A stretch of 64,000 nt of DNA from Candidatus Gemmiger stercoravium (GTDB lineage: Bacteria > Bacillota > Clostridia > Oscillospirales > Ruminococcaceae): contig DWWE01000043.1 of the NCBI GenBank assembly GCA_019119835.1, forward strand, positions 1 through 64,000, in the 5' to 3' direction. Positions 17,337-25,848 of the stretch are shown here, one piece after another. How positions within the stretch are numbered: position 1 is the stretch's first letter; the number at the start of each line of letters is the position of its first letter. Below the pieces are notes generated by a model, which saw only the letters and a list, made by a program, of their open reading frames with translations, was not told the origin of the DNA and searched no databases. The translations under genes were made by a program, and so were the position numbers.

Positions 17337-18269
17337 ATGAGAGATACCGCTGTGCGCCGGGCGGCCGGCCTGACCGCCGCGCTCTGCCTGGCACTGGCCG
17401 GCGCCCTGCCGGCTGCGGCCGCGCCGGAGGTGGACCCTGACAAGGCGGTCATTGACAACGCCGACATCCTCACCCGGGATACGGAGACCTACATCACCGA
17501 CCTGAGCACCGCCCTGCAGGAGAGCTGCGGCGCCCAGATCGGCGTGTATACCGTCGAGTACATCGGCAATTACACGATGGAGGGCTATACATACGAGCTG
17601 GCCAACGCCTGGGGCCTGGGCGACGCCGAGCGGGACAACGGCATCGTGCTGGTGCTGGCCCCCGGCGAGGACGACTACCGGGCCATGTGCGGCGCCGGCC
17701 TGGAGACCCAGTTCACCGTGCCGATGCTGCAGACCATCCTGGATGAGGAGCTGCTCCCCAGCTGGGAGGAAGGCGACTATGACGCCGGCGCCCGCGCTAC
17801 GGTGCGGGCCATGGCGGACCAGCTCTGCACCATCTACGGCCTTTCGCTGGATCTGGACGACCCGGCGGCCAGCCTTGCCGGCACGGCGTCCGGCGCCCGC
17901 CCGGCCCGCCAGTCGGCCTTCCCCTGGGTGGGCCTTGTGGTGCTGCTGGTCGTGCTGGTCTTTGCGCTGGTCCTCTTCGCCCGGCCCCGGGGCCCCGGCT
18001 ATCGCGGCCCGCGCTTTATCTTCCTGGGCGGCTGGCGGCCGCGTCCGCCCCGCCCGCCCTATCCGCCCCGCCCGCCCCGGCGGCCTCCGCCGCCTCCGCG
18101 GGGCGGCTTCGGCGGCCCGCGTCCCGGCGGTCCCCGCCCGCCCCGGCCCGGCGGCGGTTTCCGGGCAGGCGGCGGTGGCTTCCGCGGTGGGGGCGCCGGC
18201 CGGTCCGGCGGTTCCTTCCGGGCTGGCGGCGGTTCCTTCCGCGGCGGCGGCGCCGGTCGGCGGCATTGA
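17337..18269 (+). CDS. TPM-domain (YgcG-like) membrane protein with Arg/Pro/Gly-rich tail
   Basis: 310 residues. A signal peptide (~1-25, ending AAAA) precedes an extracytoplasmic TPM domain at ~30-180 and a transmembrane helix at ~196-215. The low-complexity cytoplasmic tail is about 90 residues, dominated by P/R then G/R/S repeats, ending GGGAGRRH. TPM proteins are linked to photosystem repair in plants and to membrane-protein quality control in bacteria. The tail is strongly basic and probably disordered. RBS AAAGGAGG; last gene before the terminator. Confidence 0.9.
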   Translation: MRDTAVRRAAGLTAALCLALAGALPAAAAPEVDPDKAVIDNADILTRDTETYITDLSTALQESCGAQIGVYTVEYIGNYTMEGYTYELANAWGLGDAERDNGIVLVLAPGEDDYRAMCGAGLETQFTVPMLQTILDEELLPSWEEGDYDAGARATVRAMADQLCTIYGLSLDLDDPAASLAGTASGARPARQSAFPWVGLVVLLVVLVFALVLFARPRGPGYRGPRFIFLGGWRPRPPRPPYPPRPPRRPPPPPRGGFGGPRPGGPRPPRPGGGFRAGGGGFRGGGAGRSGGSFRAGGGSFRGGGAGRRH

Positions 18270-18308
18270 CCCCGCCCCCCGGCGCTCCTGTCCGGATGAA
18301 AGCCAATG

Positions 18309-18340
18309 AAAAAAGGCACCCGGTCCGGGTGCCTTTTTTT
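18309..18340. terminator. Bidirectional terminator between the TPM gene and prfB
   Basis: Stem GGCACCC (18315-18321) with GGGTGCC (18327-18333), flanked by AAAAAA and TTTTTTT, so it works in both directions. Confidence 0.9.
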
Positions 18341-18398
18341 CTGCTGTCATGCGGCTGCCGTGCAAAAACGGCGGCTGCGCGGAAAGCGCGGCGGAGGA

Positions 18399-19520
18399 TC
18401 AGACCTCCTTGAGCTCCCCGCGGGAACTGGCTTTCAGGTAGGCATAGATAAAGCCGTCCAGATCGCCGTCCATCACGGCCTGCACGTTGCCGGTCTCGTA
18501 GTTGGTGCGGTGGTCCTTCACCATCGTGTAGGGCATGAACACATAGCTGCGGATCTGGTGGCCCCAGGCGATCTCGTTCTGCACGCCCTTGATGTCGTCG
18601 ATCTTGTCCTTATGCTGCTGCAGGGCAATCTGGTAGAGCTTGGCCTTCATCATCTCCATGGCGTATTCCCGGTTCTGCAGCTGGCTGCGCTGGGTCTGGC
18701 AGCTGGTCACGATGCCGGTGGGCTTGTGGATCAGCCGCACGGCCGAGGAGGTCTTGTTGATGTGCTGGCCGCCGGCGCCGGAGGAGCGGAACACCTGCAT
18801 CTCGATGTCGTTGGGGTTGATCTCGATGTGGATGTCGTCGTTGAGCTCGGGCATCACTTCCAGGCTGGCGAAGCTGGTCTGGCGGCGGGCGTTGGCGTCA
18901 AAGGGGCTGATGCGCACCAGCCGGTGTACGCCGTTTTCGCTCTTGAGCATCCCGTAGGCGTTGGCGCCCTTTACCATCATCGAGGCGCTCTTGATGCCGG
19001 CCTCGTCGCCGTCCAGCACATCCAGCACCTCCACCGCGTAGCCGTGCTGTTCGGCCCAGCGGGTGTACATGCGGTAAAGCATCTCGGCCCAGTCCTGGGC
19101 TTCGGTGCCGCCGGTGCCGGCGTGGAAGGTCAGGATGGCGTTGTTGTGGTCATATTCGCCGTTGAGCATCGTCATCAGCTGCAGTTCGTCAATGGCCTTG
19201 GCCACCTCCTCCACCGCCTGTTCGCCCTCGGCCGCCAGCTCGGGGTCGTTCTCCTCCTCGATCATCTCCAGCAGGGTCTCGGCCTCCTCATACTGGGTGG
19301 CCAGCTTGCGGTAGCGTTCCAGCTTGTTTTTCAGTTCGCCCATCTCGCCGTACACCTTCTGGCTGCGGGCCTGGTCGTCAAAAAAACCCGGCATGGTCAT
19401 CTGGTGTTCCAGCTCGGCCAGCCGCTTTTCGCTGGCCTCAATGGAAAGCGCTTCCCGCAGGTCGTTCACGGCGGTCTCGTAGCCGTGCAGTTTGGATTTC
19501 AGTTCGTCAATGGTGATCAT
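18399..19520 (-). CDS. prfB: Peptide chain release factor 2, without the programmed frameshift
   Basis: 373 residues. Recognises UGA and UAA stop codons and triggers peptide release. The SPF tripeptide (VRISPFDANARRQTSF) and the catalytic GGQ (SSGAGGQHINKTSSAV) are both present. Many bacteria make RF2 by a +1 frameshift at an in-frame UGA near codon 25; here the frame is continuous through that region (DLREALSIEASEKRLAEL). Start ATG 19520 follows AGGGG; in-frame sequence upstream lacks RF2 similarity. Confidence 0.97.
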   Translation of the reverse strand: MITIDELKSKLHGYETAVNDLREALSIEASEKRLAELEHQMTMPGFFDDQARSQKVYGEMGELKNKLERYRKLATQYEEAETLLEMIEEENDPELAAEGEQAVEEVAKAIDELQLMTMLNGEYDHNNAILTFHAGTGGTEAQDWAEMLYRMYTRWAEQHGYAVEVLDVLDGDEAGIKSASMMVKGANAYGMLKSENGVHRLVRISPFDANARRQTSFASLEVMPELNDDIHIEINPNDIEMQVFRSSGAGGQHINKTSSAVRLIHKPTGIVTSCQTQRSQLQNREYAMEMMKAKLYQIALQQHKDKIDDIKGVQNEIAWGHQIRSYVFMPYTMVKDHRTNYETGNVQAVMDGDLDGFIYAYLKASSRGELKEV

Positions 19521-19597
19521 GTGGATTCCCCTATACTTAAATGTGTTTCCGGGAACAGGGCCCCGGTTCCGCCTTTTCAAGACACTGATACAGATTC

Positions 19598-19626
19598 AGT
19601 ATACCGCAAAACCGCCCGGGTGTAAA
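19598..19626 (-). promoter_or_regulatory. Promoter of prfB
   Basis: Minus-strand TTTACA (19621-19626), a 17-bp spacer and TATACT (19598-19603). It lies back to back with the promoter of the next gene, only 8 bp between the two -35 boxes. Confidence 0.82.
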
Positions 19627-19634
19627 GAGCCGCC

Positions 19635-19663
19635 TTGCTGGCCCCGCACCCCTGTGCTATAAT
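19635..19663 (+). promoter_or_regulatory. Promoter of the glycerophosphodiesterase gene
   Basis: TTGCTG (19635-19640), a 17-bp spacer and TATAAT (19658-19663). Confidence 0.8.
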
Positions 19664-19695
19664 GGAGCCACTTGTGGAAAAAGGAGAGGAATCCT

Positions 19696-21549
19696 GTGAA
19701 AACCCTGCCCCGTACTTTGTGGGAAGTGCTCAAGTTCGAAGCGGTCTGCAAGCTGCTGGCCATCTGCCTGGTCTACCCGGTGCTCAACGGCGTCTTTCAG
19801 ATCTACGCTGCCTCCGAAGGGTTGAACTTCAACGCCGGCGTCGTCTCGGCGTTTCTGAGCCCGGCCGGGCTGGCGGTGCTGCTGGCGGTGGGCGCCGGGG
19901 CCACCGCCTTCGCCTTCTGGGAACTGTCCACCGTCATCCGCATTGCGGCTCTCACCCGCCAGGGCGACCGCTTCACCTGGCGGCAGCTGTGGTGGGGCTC
20001 GCTGTGGGGGCTGGGGGCGCTGCGGGGCTGGTCGCTGCCGGCCTCGGCGGTGTTCTATCTGGCGCTGGTGCCCCTTACCGCCGTCGGCTATGTCCACACC
20101 CTGCTGCCCACCCTGGCGCTGCCGGAGTTCATCTACGGCGAGCTGCGCCGCTACGGCGCCCTGGGCATGGCGGCCATGATCGCCATACCCGCCCTGTACT
20201 ACCTGCTCACCGCCCTGTGCCTGTATGCGCCGCTGTACATGTCGCTGCGCCGGCAGCGGTTCTTCGCCGCGGCCGGGCAGAGCCTGCAGGTCTGGAAGCG
20301 GAGCTTCTGGCGCGGCGGCCGCCCGGCCTGGCAGGGCTGGGCGGTGGTGGGCGCCTGCTGGGTCTGGGTGTCCGCCGCCACCCGCATCGCCCAGCACTGG
20401 CGGCGCAACCGGCTGGATCTGGTGGACTTTGACAGCGCTTTCTTCCGCAACCTGCTCTACTCCGAAGCCTTCCGCATCGACTTCGCCTACTGGGTGGTCC
20501 GCTCGGCGCTGGATGCGGCGGCCATGGCGCTGTTCATCCGGCTGCTGCTGGCGGTGGCCGACCCCGAAGGCGCGCTGCGGGCGCAAGCCGACCCCGCCTG
20601 GCAGGGGGACGCCGCCGTCATCGCCGGGGTGGTGCGCCGCCGGCTGGGCCGGATGCGGGCGCGGTTCCTGGCCCGGTGGCAGCGCCGGGGCACCCGCATC
20701 GGCACCGGGGCGCTCTGCCTGGTGCTGCTGGTCTGGATGATGGCCGGCAGCGCCCCGCCGATGCTGGCCCACCCGCCGGTGGTCATCGGCCACCGGGGCT
20801 GCCTGTATGAAGTGGAAAACACCCTGCCCGCCATCGAGACCGCCGCCGGCTACGGCGCCGACTACGCTGAGATCGACGTGCAGCTTTCGGCCGACGGTGT
20901 GCCGGTGGTGCTGCATGACGGCAACCTCTGGCGGCTGGCCGGGCAGAACCTCAATGTGTCCGAACTGACCGCCGACCAGCTGACCGCCCTGGAACTGCCG
21001 GCCACCGGCGCGGCCACCCGGGCCGGGCGCATCCCCACCCTGGAGGAACTGCTGGCCCGGGTGGCCAACGACCCGGCGCACATCGGGCTGCTGGTGGAGG
21101 TCAAACCCACCGCCGACAACGCCGCCGTCCTCACCGGGGCCATCCTGGAACTGGTGGAGCGGTACGGCGTGGGCGACCGGCTGATGTTCATGTCCCAGGA
21201 CCTGACCAGCGTCAACACGCTGCAGGCCGCCCACCCGGAATGGTGGGTGGGATACTGCGCCTACGGCTCCACCGGCGACCTGGATGAAGGGATCTGGAAG
21301 TACGATGTGGACTTCCTGGCGGTGGAGGAGTCGATGGTGTCCAACCGTCTGGCCCGGACCGCCCGCAGCCAGGGGCTGCCGCTGTATGTCTGGAGCGTCT
21401 ATGATTCGGACAAGATGCTGCAGTACCTGCAGATGGGGGTCGTGGGGCTCATCACCGACTTCCCCGACATTGCCCGGGACGTGGTGGACGGCTATCGCGC
21501 CGGCGACACCGCCCCCTACCGCGCACAGACGCCGGGCGGGGCGGCCTGA
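19696..21549 (+). CDS. Membrane-anchored glycerophosphodiester phosphodiesterase
   Basis: 617 residues. The N-terminal ~335 residues hold several transmembrane helices of the kind fused to Firmicutes GDPD enzymes, and the C-terminal ~260 residues are the catalytic domain. Catalytic blocks are IGHRGCLYEVENTLPAI, YAEIDVQLSADGVPVVLHD and LLVEVKP. It hydrolyses glycerophosphodiesters or lipoteichoic-acid-like polymers to glycerol-3-phosphate; the exact substrate is unknown. I chose GTG 19696 because AAGGAGAGG lies 6-7 bp upstream; GTG 19672 overlaps the leader and lacks an SD. Confidence 0.92.
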   Translation: MKTLPRTLWEVLKFEAVCKLLAICLVYPVLNGVFQIYAASEGLNFNAGVVSAFLSPAGLAVLLAVGAGATAFAFWELSTVIRIAALTRQGDRFTWRQLWWGSLWGLGALRGWSLPASAVFYLALVPLTAVGYVHTLLPTLALPEFIYGELRRYGALGMAAMIAIPALYYLLTALCLYAPLYMSLRRQRFFAAAGQSLQVWKRSFWRGGRPAWQGWAVVGACWVWVSAATRIAQHWRRNRLDLVDFDSAFFRNLLYSEAFRIDFAYWVVRSALDAAAMALFIRLLLAVADPEGALRAQADPAWQGDAAVIAGVVRRRLGRMRARFLARWQRRGTRIGTGALCLVLLVWMMAGSAPPMLAHPPVVIGHRGCLYEVENTLPAIETAAGYGADYAEIDVQLSADGVPVVLHDGNLWRLAGQNLNVSELTADQLTALELPATGAATRAGRIPTLEELLARVANDPAHIGLLVEVKPTADNAAVLTGAILELVERYGVGDRLMFMSQDLTSVNTLQAAHPEWWVGYCAYGSTGDLDEGIWKYDVDFLAVEESMVSNRLARTARSQGLPLYVWSVYDSDKMLQYLQMGVVGLITDFPDIARDVVDGYRAGDTAPYRAQTPGGAA

Positions 21550-21584
21550 GGGTGAAAAGTTCCGCTTTGTTCATGGAAATTTCT

Positions 21585-21613
21585 TTGCTTTCATCCGCCG
21601 CATGGTGTATAAT
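21585..21613 (+). promoter_or_regulatory. Promoter of the RING/zinc-ribbon membrane gene
   Basis: TTGCTT (21585-21590), a 17-bp spacer and TATAAT (21608-21613). Confidence 0.8.
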
Positions 21614-21681
21614 AAACACAATTCGGGAGGCTTTCTCAGCAGGGAAAAGCCCCACAGGATCCACGGAGGATACACACACGA

Positions 21682-22674
21682 ATGAGTAACTATGCCGGCA
21701 ACAGATGCCCTGTCTGCCAAAAGATCTTTACGGATAAAGACGACATTGTGGTCTGCCCCGACTGCGGCACCCCCTACCACCGGGCCTGCTGGCCCCGGGA
21801 GGGCTGCGTCCACGCGGCGGAGCACGGCCAGTTTGAGTGGCGGCCGGACGACGCCCCCGAAGCGGAGGAGCCTGTCTGCCCCAACTGCGGGGCCCACAAC
21901 CCGCCGGGGGCCCATTTCTGCAACCACTGCGGGGTGCCCCTGCCCGACCACCCCGAAAACGCCGACCGCCCCCAGCCCCAGCAGCCGCCGCGCCCGGCCT
22001 ACGACAACCCGGCCTACAGCGCCGGCCCGGCGGGCGGCGCGGGCCGCGAACCCCGCATTGAAAGCTACGCCGCCGGGCCGGACGGGGTCTACCGCAAGGC
22101 CCTGGGGCCGGAGGATGCGGTGGAGGGCATCAAGGTCAAGGACTGGGCCACCTACCTGGGCCCATCGGGGCTTTACTACCTGATCCAGTTTTACCGGATG
22201 CAGGAGACCAAGCACAAGGTCTCCATCTCCATCTCGGCGCTGCTGCTGGGGCCCATCTACCTGTTCTACCGCAAAATGTGGAAGGAAGGGGTCATCTTCG
22301 CGCTGCTGGACTTCCTCAGCGCGGTGCCGGTCTTCCTGGCCATGCTGGTGGTGTCCGACGCGCCGCTGGTCAGCGCCATGCCCACCGAATGGCTGCCGAC
22401 GGCGATGAATGTGGGGATGTTCCTGAACTATGGGGCCATGCTGGTGCGCACGCTGTTTGCCCTGTACTGGTACCGCAACACCGGCATCCGCCGCATCCAG
22501 GCGGTTCTTGGCCGGGAAGGCGGGGAGCAGCAGCGGCAGGACCAGCTGGCGCTGTGCGGCGGCACCAGCATCCCGGCGGTGCTGGGGTACCTGGCGGTCT
22601 GCGTGGCCTTCAGCATCCTGCTGATGTTCCTGGGGGTCAACCCCACGGCGGTTTCGTCCCTGTTCACCATGTAA
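21682..22674 (+). CDS. Membrane protein with N-terminal RING-like finger, zinc ribbon and DUF2628-like helices
   Basis: 330 residues. Residues ~9-47 form a prokaryotic RING-like finger (CPVC...CPDCG.PYHRACW...GC.H), and ~64-84 form a CxxC zinc ribbon (CPNCGAH...CNHCG). A proline-rich linker (~90-125) leads to four or more transmembrane helices. The membrane part fits DUF2628-type proteins, with the HKVSISISALLLGPIYLFYR block. No enzymatic function can be assigned. Prokaryotic RING fingers of this family are probably protein-interaction modules rather than ubiquitin ligases. Confidence 0.8.
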   Translation: MSNYAGNRCPVCQKIFTDKDDIVVCPDCGTPYHRACWPREGCVHAAEHGQFEWRPDDAPEAEEPVCPNCGAHNPPGAHFCNHCGVPLPDHPENADRPQPQQPPRPAYDNPAYSAGPAGGAGREPRIESYAAGPDGVYRKALGPEDAVEGIKVKDWATYLGPSGLYYLIQFYRMQETKHKVSISISALLLGPIYLFYRKMWKEGVIFALLDFLSAVPVFLAMLVVSDAPLVSAMPTEWLPTAMNVGMFLNYGAMLVRTLFALYWYRNTGIRRIQAVLGREGGEQQRQDQLALCGGTSIPAVLGYLAVCVAFSILLMFLGVNPTAVSSLFTM

Positions 22675-22735
22675 AGGCGGCCCGGCCCCGGCGGGCTGTG
22701 CCGTATCACCAAGTATTTTTTTGGGAGGAGTCACT

Positions 22736-23665
22736 ATGAAGACAACACTGGTCATTATGGCAGCCGGCATCGGGTCCCGGTTTGGCGGCGGCATCAAGCA
22801 GCTGGCGGCCGTGGGCCCGAACGGCGAGATCATCATGGATTATTCCATCCACGACGCCATCGAGGCGGGCTTTGACAAGATCGTGTTCATCATCCGCCAC
22901 GACATCGAACAGGCGTTCCGGCAGGCCATCGGCGACCGCATCGAGCGCATCTGCGCCGGGCTGGGCGTCGAGCTGGGCTACGCCTTCCAGGAACTGGACG
23001 CCCTGCCCGCAGGGGTCGCCCTGCCCGAAGGCCGCACCAAGCCCTGGGGTACCGGGCAGGCGGTGCTGGCCTGCAAGGACCAGCTGGACGGCCCCTTCGC
23101 CGTCATCAACGCCGACGACTACTACGGCAAGGAAGCCTTTGTGCAGCTGTACAACTTCCTGCAGAACTACGACCCGGCCAGGCCCGGCGAACTGTGCATG
23201 GCGGGCTTTGTGCTCAAGAACACCCTCAGCGACAACGGCGCGGTCACCCGCGGCATCTGCCGGATGGATGAAAACGCCTGCCTGACCGGCGTGGACGAGA
23301 CCTCCGGCATCGAGAAGACCGCCGACGGCGGCGCCGCGGTGGCCGGTGCGCCCATCGACGCCGAGAGCCTGGTCTCGATGAACATGTGGGGGCTGACCCC
23401 CGGCTTTGTCGGGATGCTGGAGCAGGGCTTTGTGGAGTTCTTCGGCACCATCGCCGGCAACGAAATGAAGGCCGAGTACCTGCTGCCCATCTTCATCGAC
23501 GAGCTGCTCAAGGCCGGCAAGGTCACGGTCAAGGTGCTGCCCACCCATGACCGCTGGTTCGGCGTGACCTATCAGGAGGACAAGCCCGTGGTCATCGAAT
23601 CCTTCGCCCGGCTCATCGAGGCGGGGGTCTACCGCAAGGACCTGTTCAGCGACCTCAAACAGTGA
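22736..23665 (+). CDS. NTP-transferase family sugar-phosphate nucleotidyltransferase
   Basis: 309 residues. The N-terminal Rossmann signature MAAGIGSRFGGG.KQL and a metal-binding INADDYYG are the hallmarks of NTP + sugar-1-phosphate to NDP-sugar enzymes. The middle and C-terminus (MNMWGLTPGFVGMLEQGF) fit a UTP-glucose-1-phosphate or UDP-hexose type common in Clostridia, with no acyltransferase repeats. galT lies just downstream, separated by a terminator, so a UDP-glucose/UDP-galactose role is the best guess. RBS GGGAGGAG before ATG 22736. Confidence 0.85.
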   Translation: MKTTLVIMAAGIGSRFGGGIKQLAAVGPNGEIIMDYSIHDAIEAGFDKIVFIIRHDIEQAFRQAIGDRIERICAGLGVELGYAFQELDALPAGVALPEGRTKPWGTGQAVLACKDQLDGPFAVINADDYYGKEAFVQLYNFLQNYDPARPGELCMAGFVLKNTLSDNGAVTRGICRMDENACLTGVDETSGIEKTADGGAAVAGAPIDAESLVSMNMWGLTPGFVGMLEQGFVEFFGTIAGNEMKAEYLLPIFIDELLKAGKVTVKVLPTHDRWFGVTYQEDKPVVIESFARLIEAGVYRKDLFSDLKQ

Positions 23666-23673
23666 ACCACCCA

Positions 23674-23726
23674 CCCCGCTGTGTACGGGGCGGCTTCGGC
23701 CGCCCGCTGCGCCGCGGGGCTTTTTT
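23674..23726 (+). terminator. Intrinsic terminator after the nucleotidyltransferase
   Basis: Nested stem CCCCGC...GCGGGGC enclosing GGGCGGC-TTCG-GCCGCCC (23688-23705), ending in T6 at 23721-23726. Confidence 0.85.
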
Positions 23727-23826
23727 GTACCGGGAAGGAAGGCACGAAAATTGCAAAACCTTGGCATCCCAAGGCATGGAAAGTGAGGACAAAATGCGGT
23801 ATCGTAGCATCAGGAGGGAATGCTGT

Positions 23827-25431
23827 ATGAGCAAAGAAAAGAACAGACTGCCGGATGAGATGCTGCGCCCTGCGGCGGAGCTGACCCCTGAACAGCGGGA
23901 CACGGCCCTGGCCTTCCATGTGGAGCGGCTGCTGCGTTTCGGCCGCCGCCACAAGCTGGTGAAGGAACTGGACCAGATCGTGGCCCGCAACGAGCTGCTG
24001 GACCTGCTGGGCCTGGCCGCGCCCTATGAGGGCAAGATCCCCAAAGAGGAATTCGACACCCCCACCGAGATCCTGGAACCGATGCTGGACCTGGCGGCGG
24101 CCAAGGGCCTGTTTGACGACCAGGTGCCCCAGTACCGCATCAACTTCGAGACCCGGCTGATGGGCACCATGATGCCCCGGGAAAGCGAGGTCTGCCGCAA
24201 GTTCCGCCGCGAAAAGGCCAAGCATGGCCCCGAGGCCGCCACCGACTGGTTCTACGACCTGTGCGTGGTGTCCAACTACATCCGCACCGCCCAGATCGCC
24301 CGCAACATCCAGTGGACCGCCCCCACCCCCTACGGGGAGATGGAAATTACCATCAACCTCACCAAGCCGGAAAAGGACCCCAAGGTCATTGCGATGGAGC
24401 GGCTGCAGCCGGCGGCCAGCTACCCCAAATGTATGCTCTGCAAGGAGAACATCGGCTATGCCGGGCGCATCAACTTCCCGGCCCGCCAGACCCACCGCAT
24501 CGTGCCGCTGAACCTGGCCGGCGAGCCCTTCTACCTGCAGTACAGCCCCTATGCCTATTTCCATGAGCACTGCATCATCCTGCATGACGAGCACAAGCCT
24601 ATGACGATGGACCGGGACACCCTGGCCCAGATCTTCGACTTCGTCAGCCAGTTCCCCCACTATACCTGCGGGTCCAACGCCGACCTGCCCATTGTGGGGG
24701 GCAGCATCCTCAGCCACGCCCATTTCCAGGGCGGGCGCTACACCTTCCCGATGCAGAAAGCCTCCATCGCCCAGCCGCTGCGGGATCCCCGCTACCCCGG
24801 GGTGCGGGCGGGCATCCTGCACTGGCCGGTCTCCGCCATCCGGCTCATCGGCCGCAGCTCCCAGCAGGTGCAGATCGTGGCCAACAACATCCTGTCGGCC
24901 TGGCGCGGCTACAGCGACGAGAAGGTGGGCATCCTCGCCCACACCGGCGACACCCCCCACAACACCGTCACCCCGATTCTGCACTATGACGAGCAGGACG
25001 GCTACATCCTGGACCTGGCGCTGCGCAACAACCGCACCACCGAGGAATACCCCGACGGCATCTTCCACCCCCACAAGGAATACCACAACATCAAAAAGGA
25101 GAACATCGGCCTCATCGAAGTCATGGGCCTGGCCATTCTGCCCGCCCGCCTGAAGGAGCAGAGCGCCCAAATCGCCGACATCCTGTGCGGCGCCCCCAAC
25201 ACCAGCCGGGAGCCCGGCAGCCCGCTGGCCGTCCATGCCGACTGGATCGACGAACTGCTGGCCCGCTACGGCAGCGACATGACCCCGGTGGCCGCCCACG
25301 CCGCGGTGCGCAGCGGCATCGGCACGGTGTTCTGCCATGTGCTGGAAAACGCCGGCGTCTTCAAGCAGGACGACGAGGGCCGGGCGGCCTTCCTGCGGTT
25401 TGCCGAAAAGGTCGGCTTCCAAAAGGCTTGA
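23827..25431 (+). CDS. galT: UDP-glucose--hexose-1-phosphate uridylyltransferase, Firmicutes type
   Basis: 534 residues, the long Firmicutes GalT class rather than the ~350-residue E. coli class. Leloir-pathway step exchanging UMP between UDP-glucose and galactose-1-phosphate. Family blocks include LAGEPFYLQYSPYAYFHEHC, the active-site region ILSHAHFQGGR, and CMLCKENIGYAGR. Start ATG 23827 has CAGGAGGG 8 bp upstream. galK is 18 kb away, so the Leloir genes are not one operon here. The stop codon overlaps the -35 box of the rpsF promoter. Confidence 0.95.
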   Translation: MSKEKNRLPDEMLRPAAELTPEQRDTALAFHVERLLRFGRRHKLVKELDQIVARNELLDLLGLAAPYEGKIPKEEFDTPTEILEPMLDLAAAKGLFDDQVPQYRINFETRLMGTMMPRESEVCRKFRREKAKHGPEAATDWFYDLCVVSNYIRTAQIARNIQWTAPTPYGEMEITINLTKPEKDPKVIAMERLQPAASYPKCMLCKENIGYAGRINFPARQTHRIVPLNLAGEPFYLQYSPYAYFHEHCIILHDEHKPMTMDRDTLAQIFDFVSQFPHYTCGSNADLPIVGGSILSHAHFQGGRYTFPMQKASIAQPLRDPRYPGVRAGILHWPVSAIRLIGRSSQQVQIVANNILSAWRGYSDEKVGILAHTGDTPHNTVTPILHYDEQDGYILDLALRNNRTTEEYPDGIFHPHKEYHNIKKENIGLIEVMGLAILPARLKEQSAQIADILCGAPNTSREPGSPLAVHADWIDELLARYGSDMTPVAAHAAVRSGIGTVFCHVLENAGVFKQDDEGRAAFLRFAEKVGFQKA

Positions 25432-25456
25432 CATTTCCCGCTGTGTCTGGTAAAAT
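25428..25456 (+). promoter_or_regulatory. Promoter of rpsF-ssb-rpsR, -35 overlapping the galT stop
   Basis: Perfect TTGACA (25428-25433) containing the galT TGA, a 17-bp spacer and TAAAAT (25451-25456). The leader then folds a 7-bp hairpin, TGTGTCA-GAT-TGACACA (25465-25481), and a GC-rich hairpin before the SD AAAAGGAGGTG; an S6:S18-binding leader is possible. Confidence 0.85.
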
Positions 25457-25533
25457 AAATTGCTGTGTCAGATTGACACATATCCTTGCCCCCGGGCAGG
25501 GGGCCTTATGTCCAAAAGGAGGTGTACAGAATT

Positions 25534-25818
25534 ATGGCTAAGTACGAAACCATGCTGGTTACCAGTTCCGCCCTGGATGAGGAAGCGAGCGCCGCTCTCA
25601 TCGGCAAGTTCAAGTCCCTGATCGAGGCGAATGGTACGATCGATTCTGTCGATGATTGGGGCAAGCGCCACCTGGCGTATCCCATCAACGACGAGACCGA
25701 AGGTGTGTACACGGTGATCAAATTCACCGCCGACCCGTCTTTCCCGGCGGAGCTGGACCGTGTGTACAAGATCACCGAAGGCGTGCTCCGCACCATCATT
25801 GTGGCGGAGGAAGCCTGA
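25534..25818 (+). CDS. rpsF: 30S ribosomal protein S6
   Basis: 94 residues, normal length. MAKYETMLV at the N-terminus and the WGKRHLAYPINDETEGVY block are diagnostic. S6 pairs with S18 on the platform of the small subunit. Start ATG 25534 lies behind a very strong AAAAGGAGGTG. Followed by ssb and rpsR in the classical bacterial order. Confidence 0.98.
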   Translation: MAKYETMLVTSSALDEEASAALIGKFKSLIEANGTIDSVDDWGKRHLAYPINDETEGVYTVIKFTADPSFPAELDRVYKITEGVLRTIIVAEEA

Positions 25819-25848
25819 GCGGCCTTAGGTACGAAGGAGTAAAGACCA

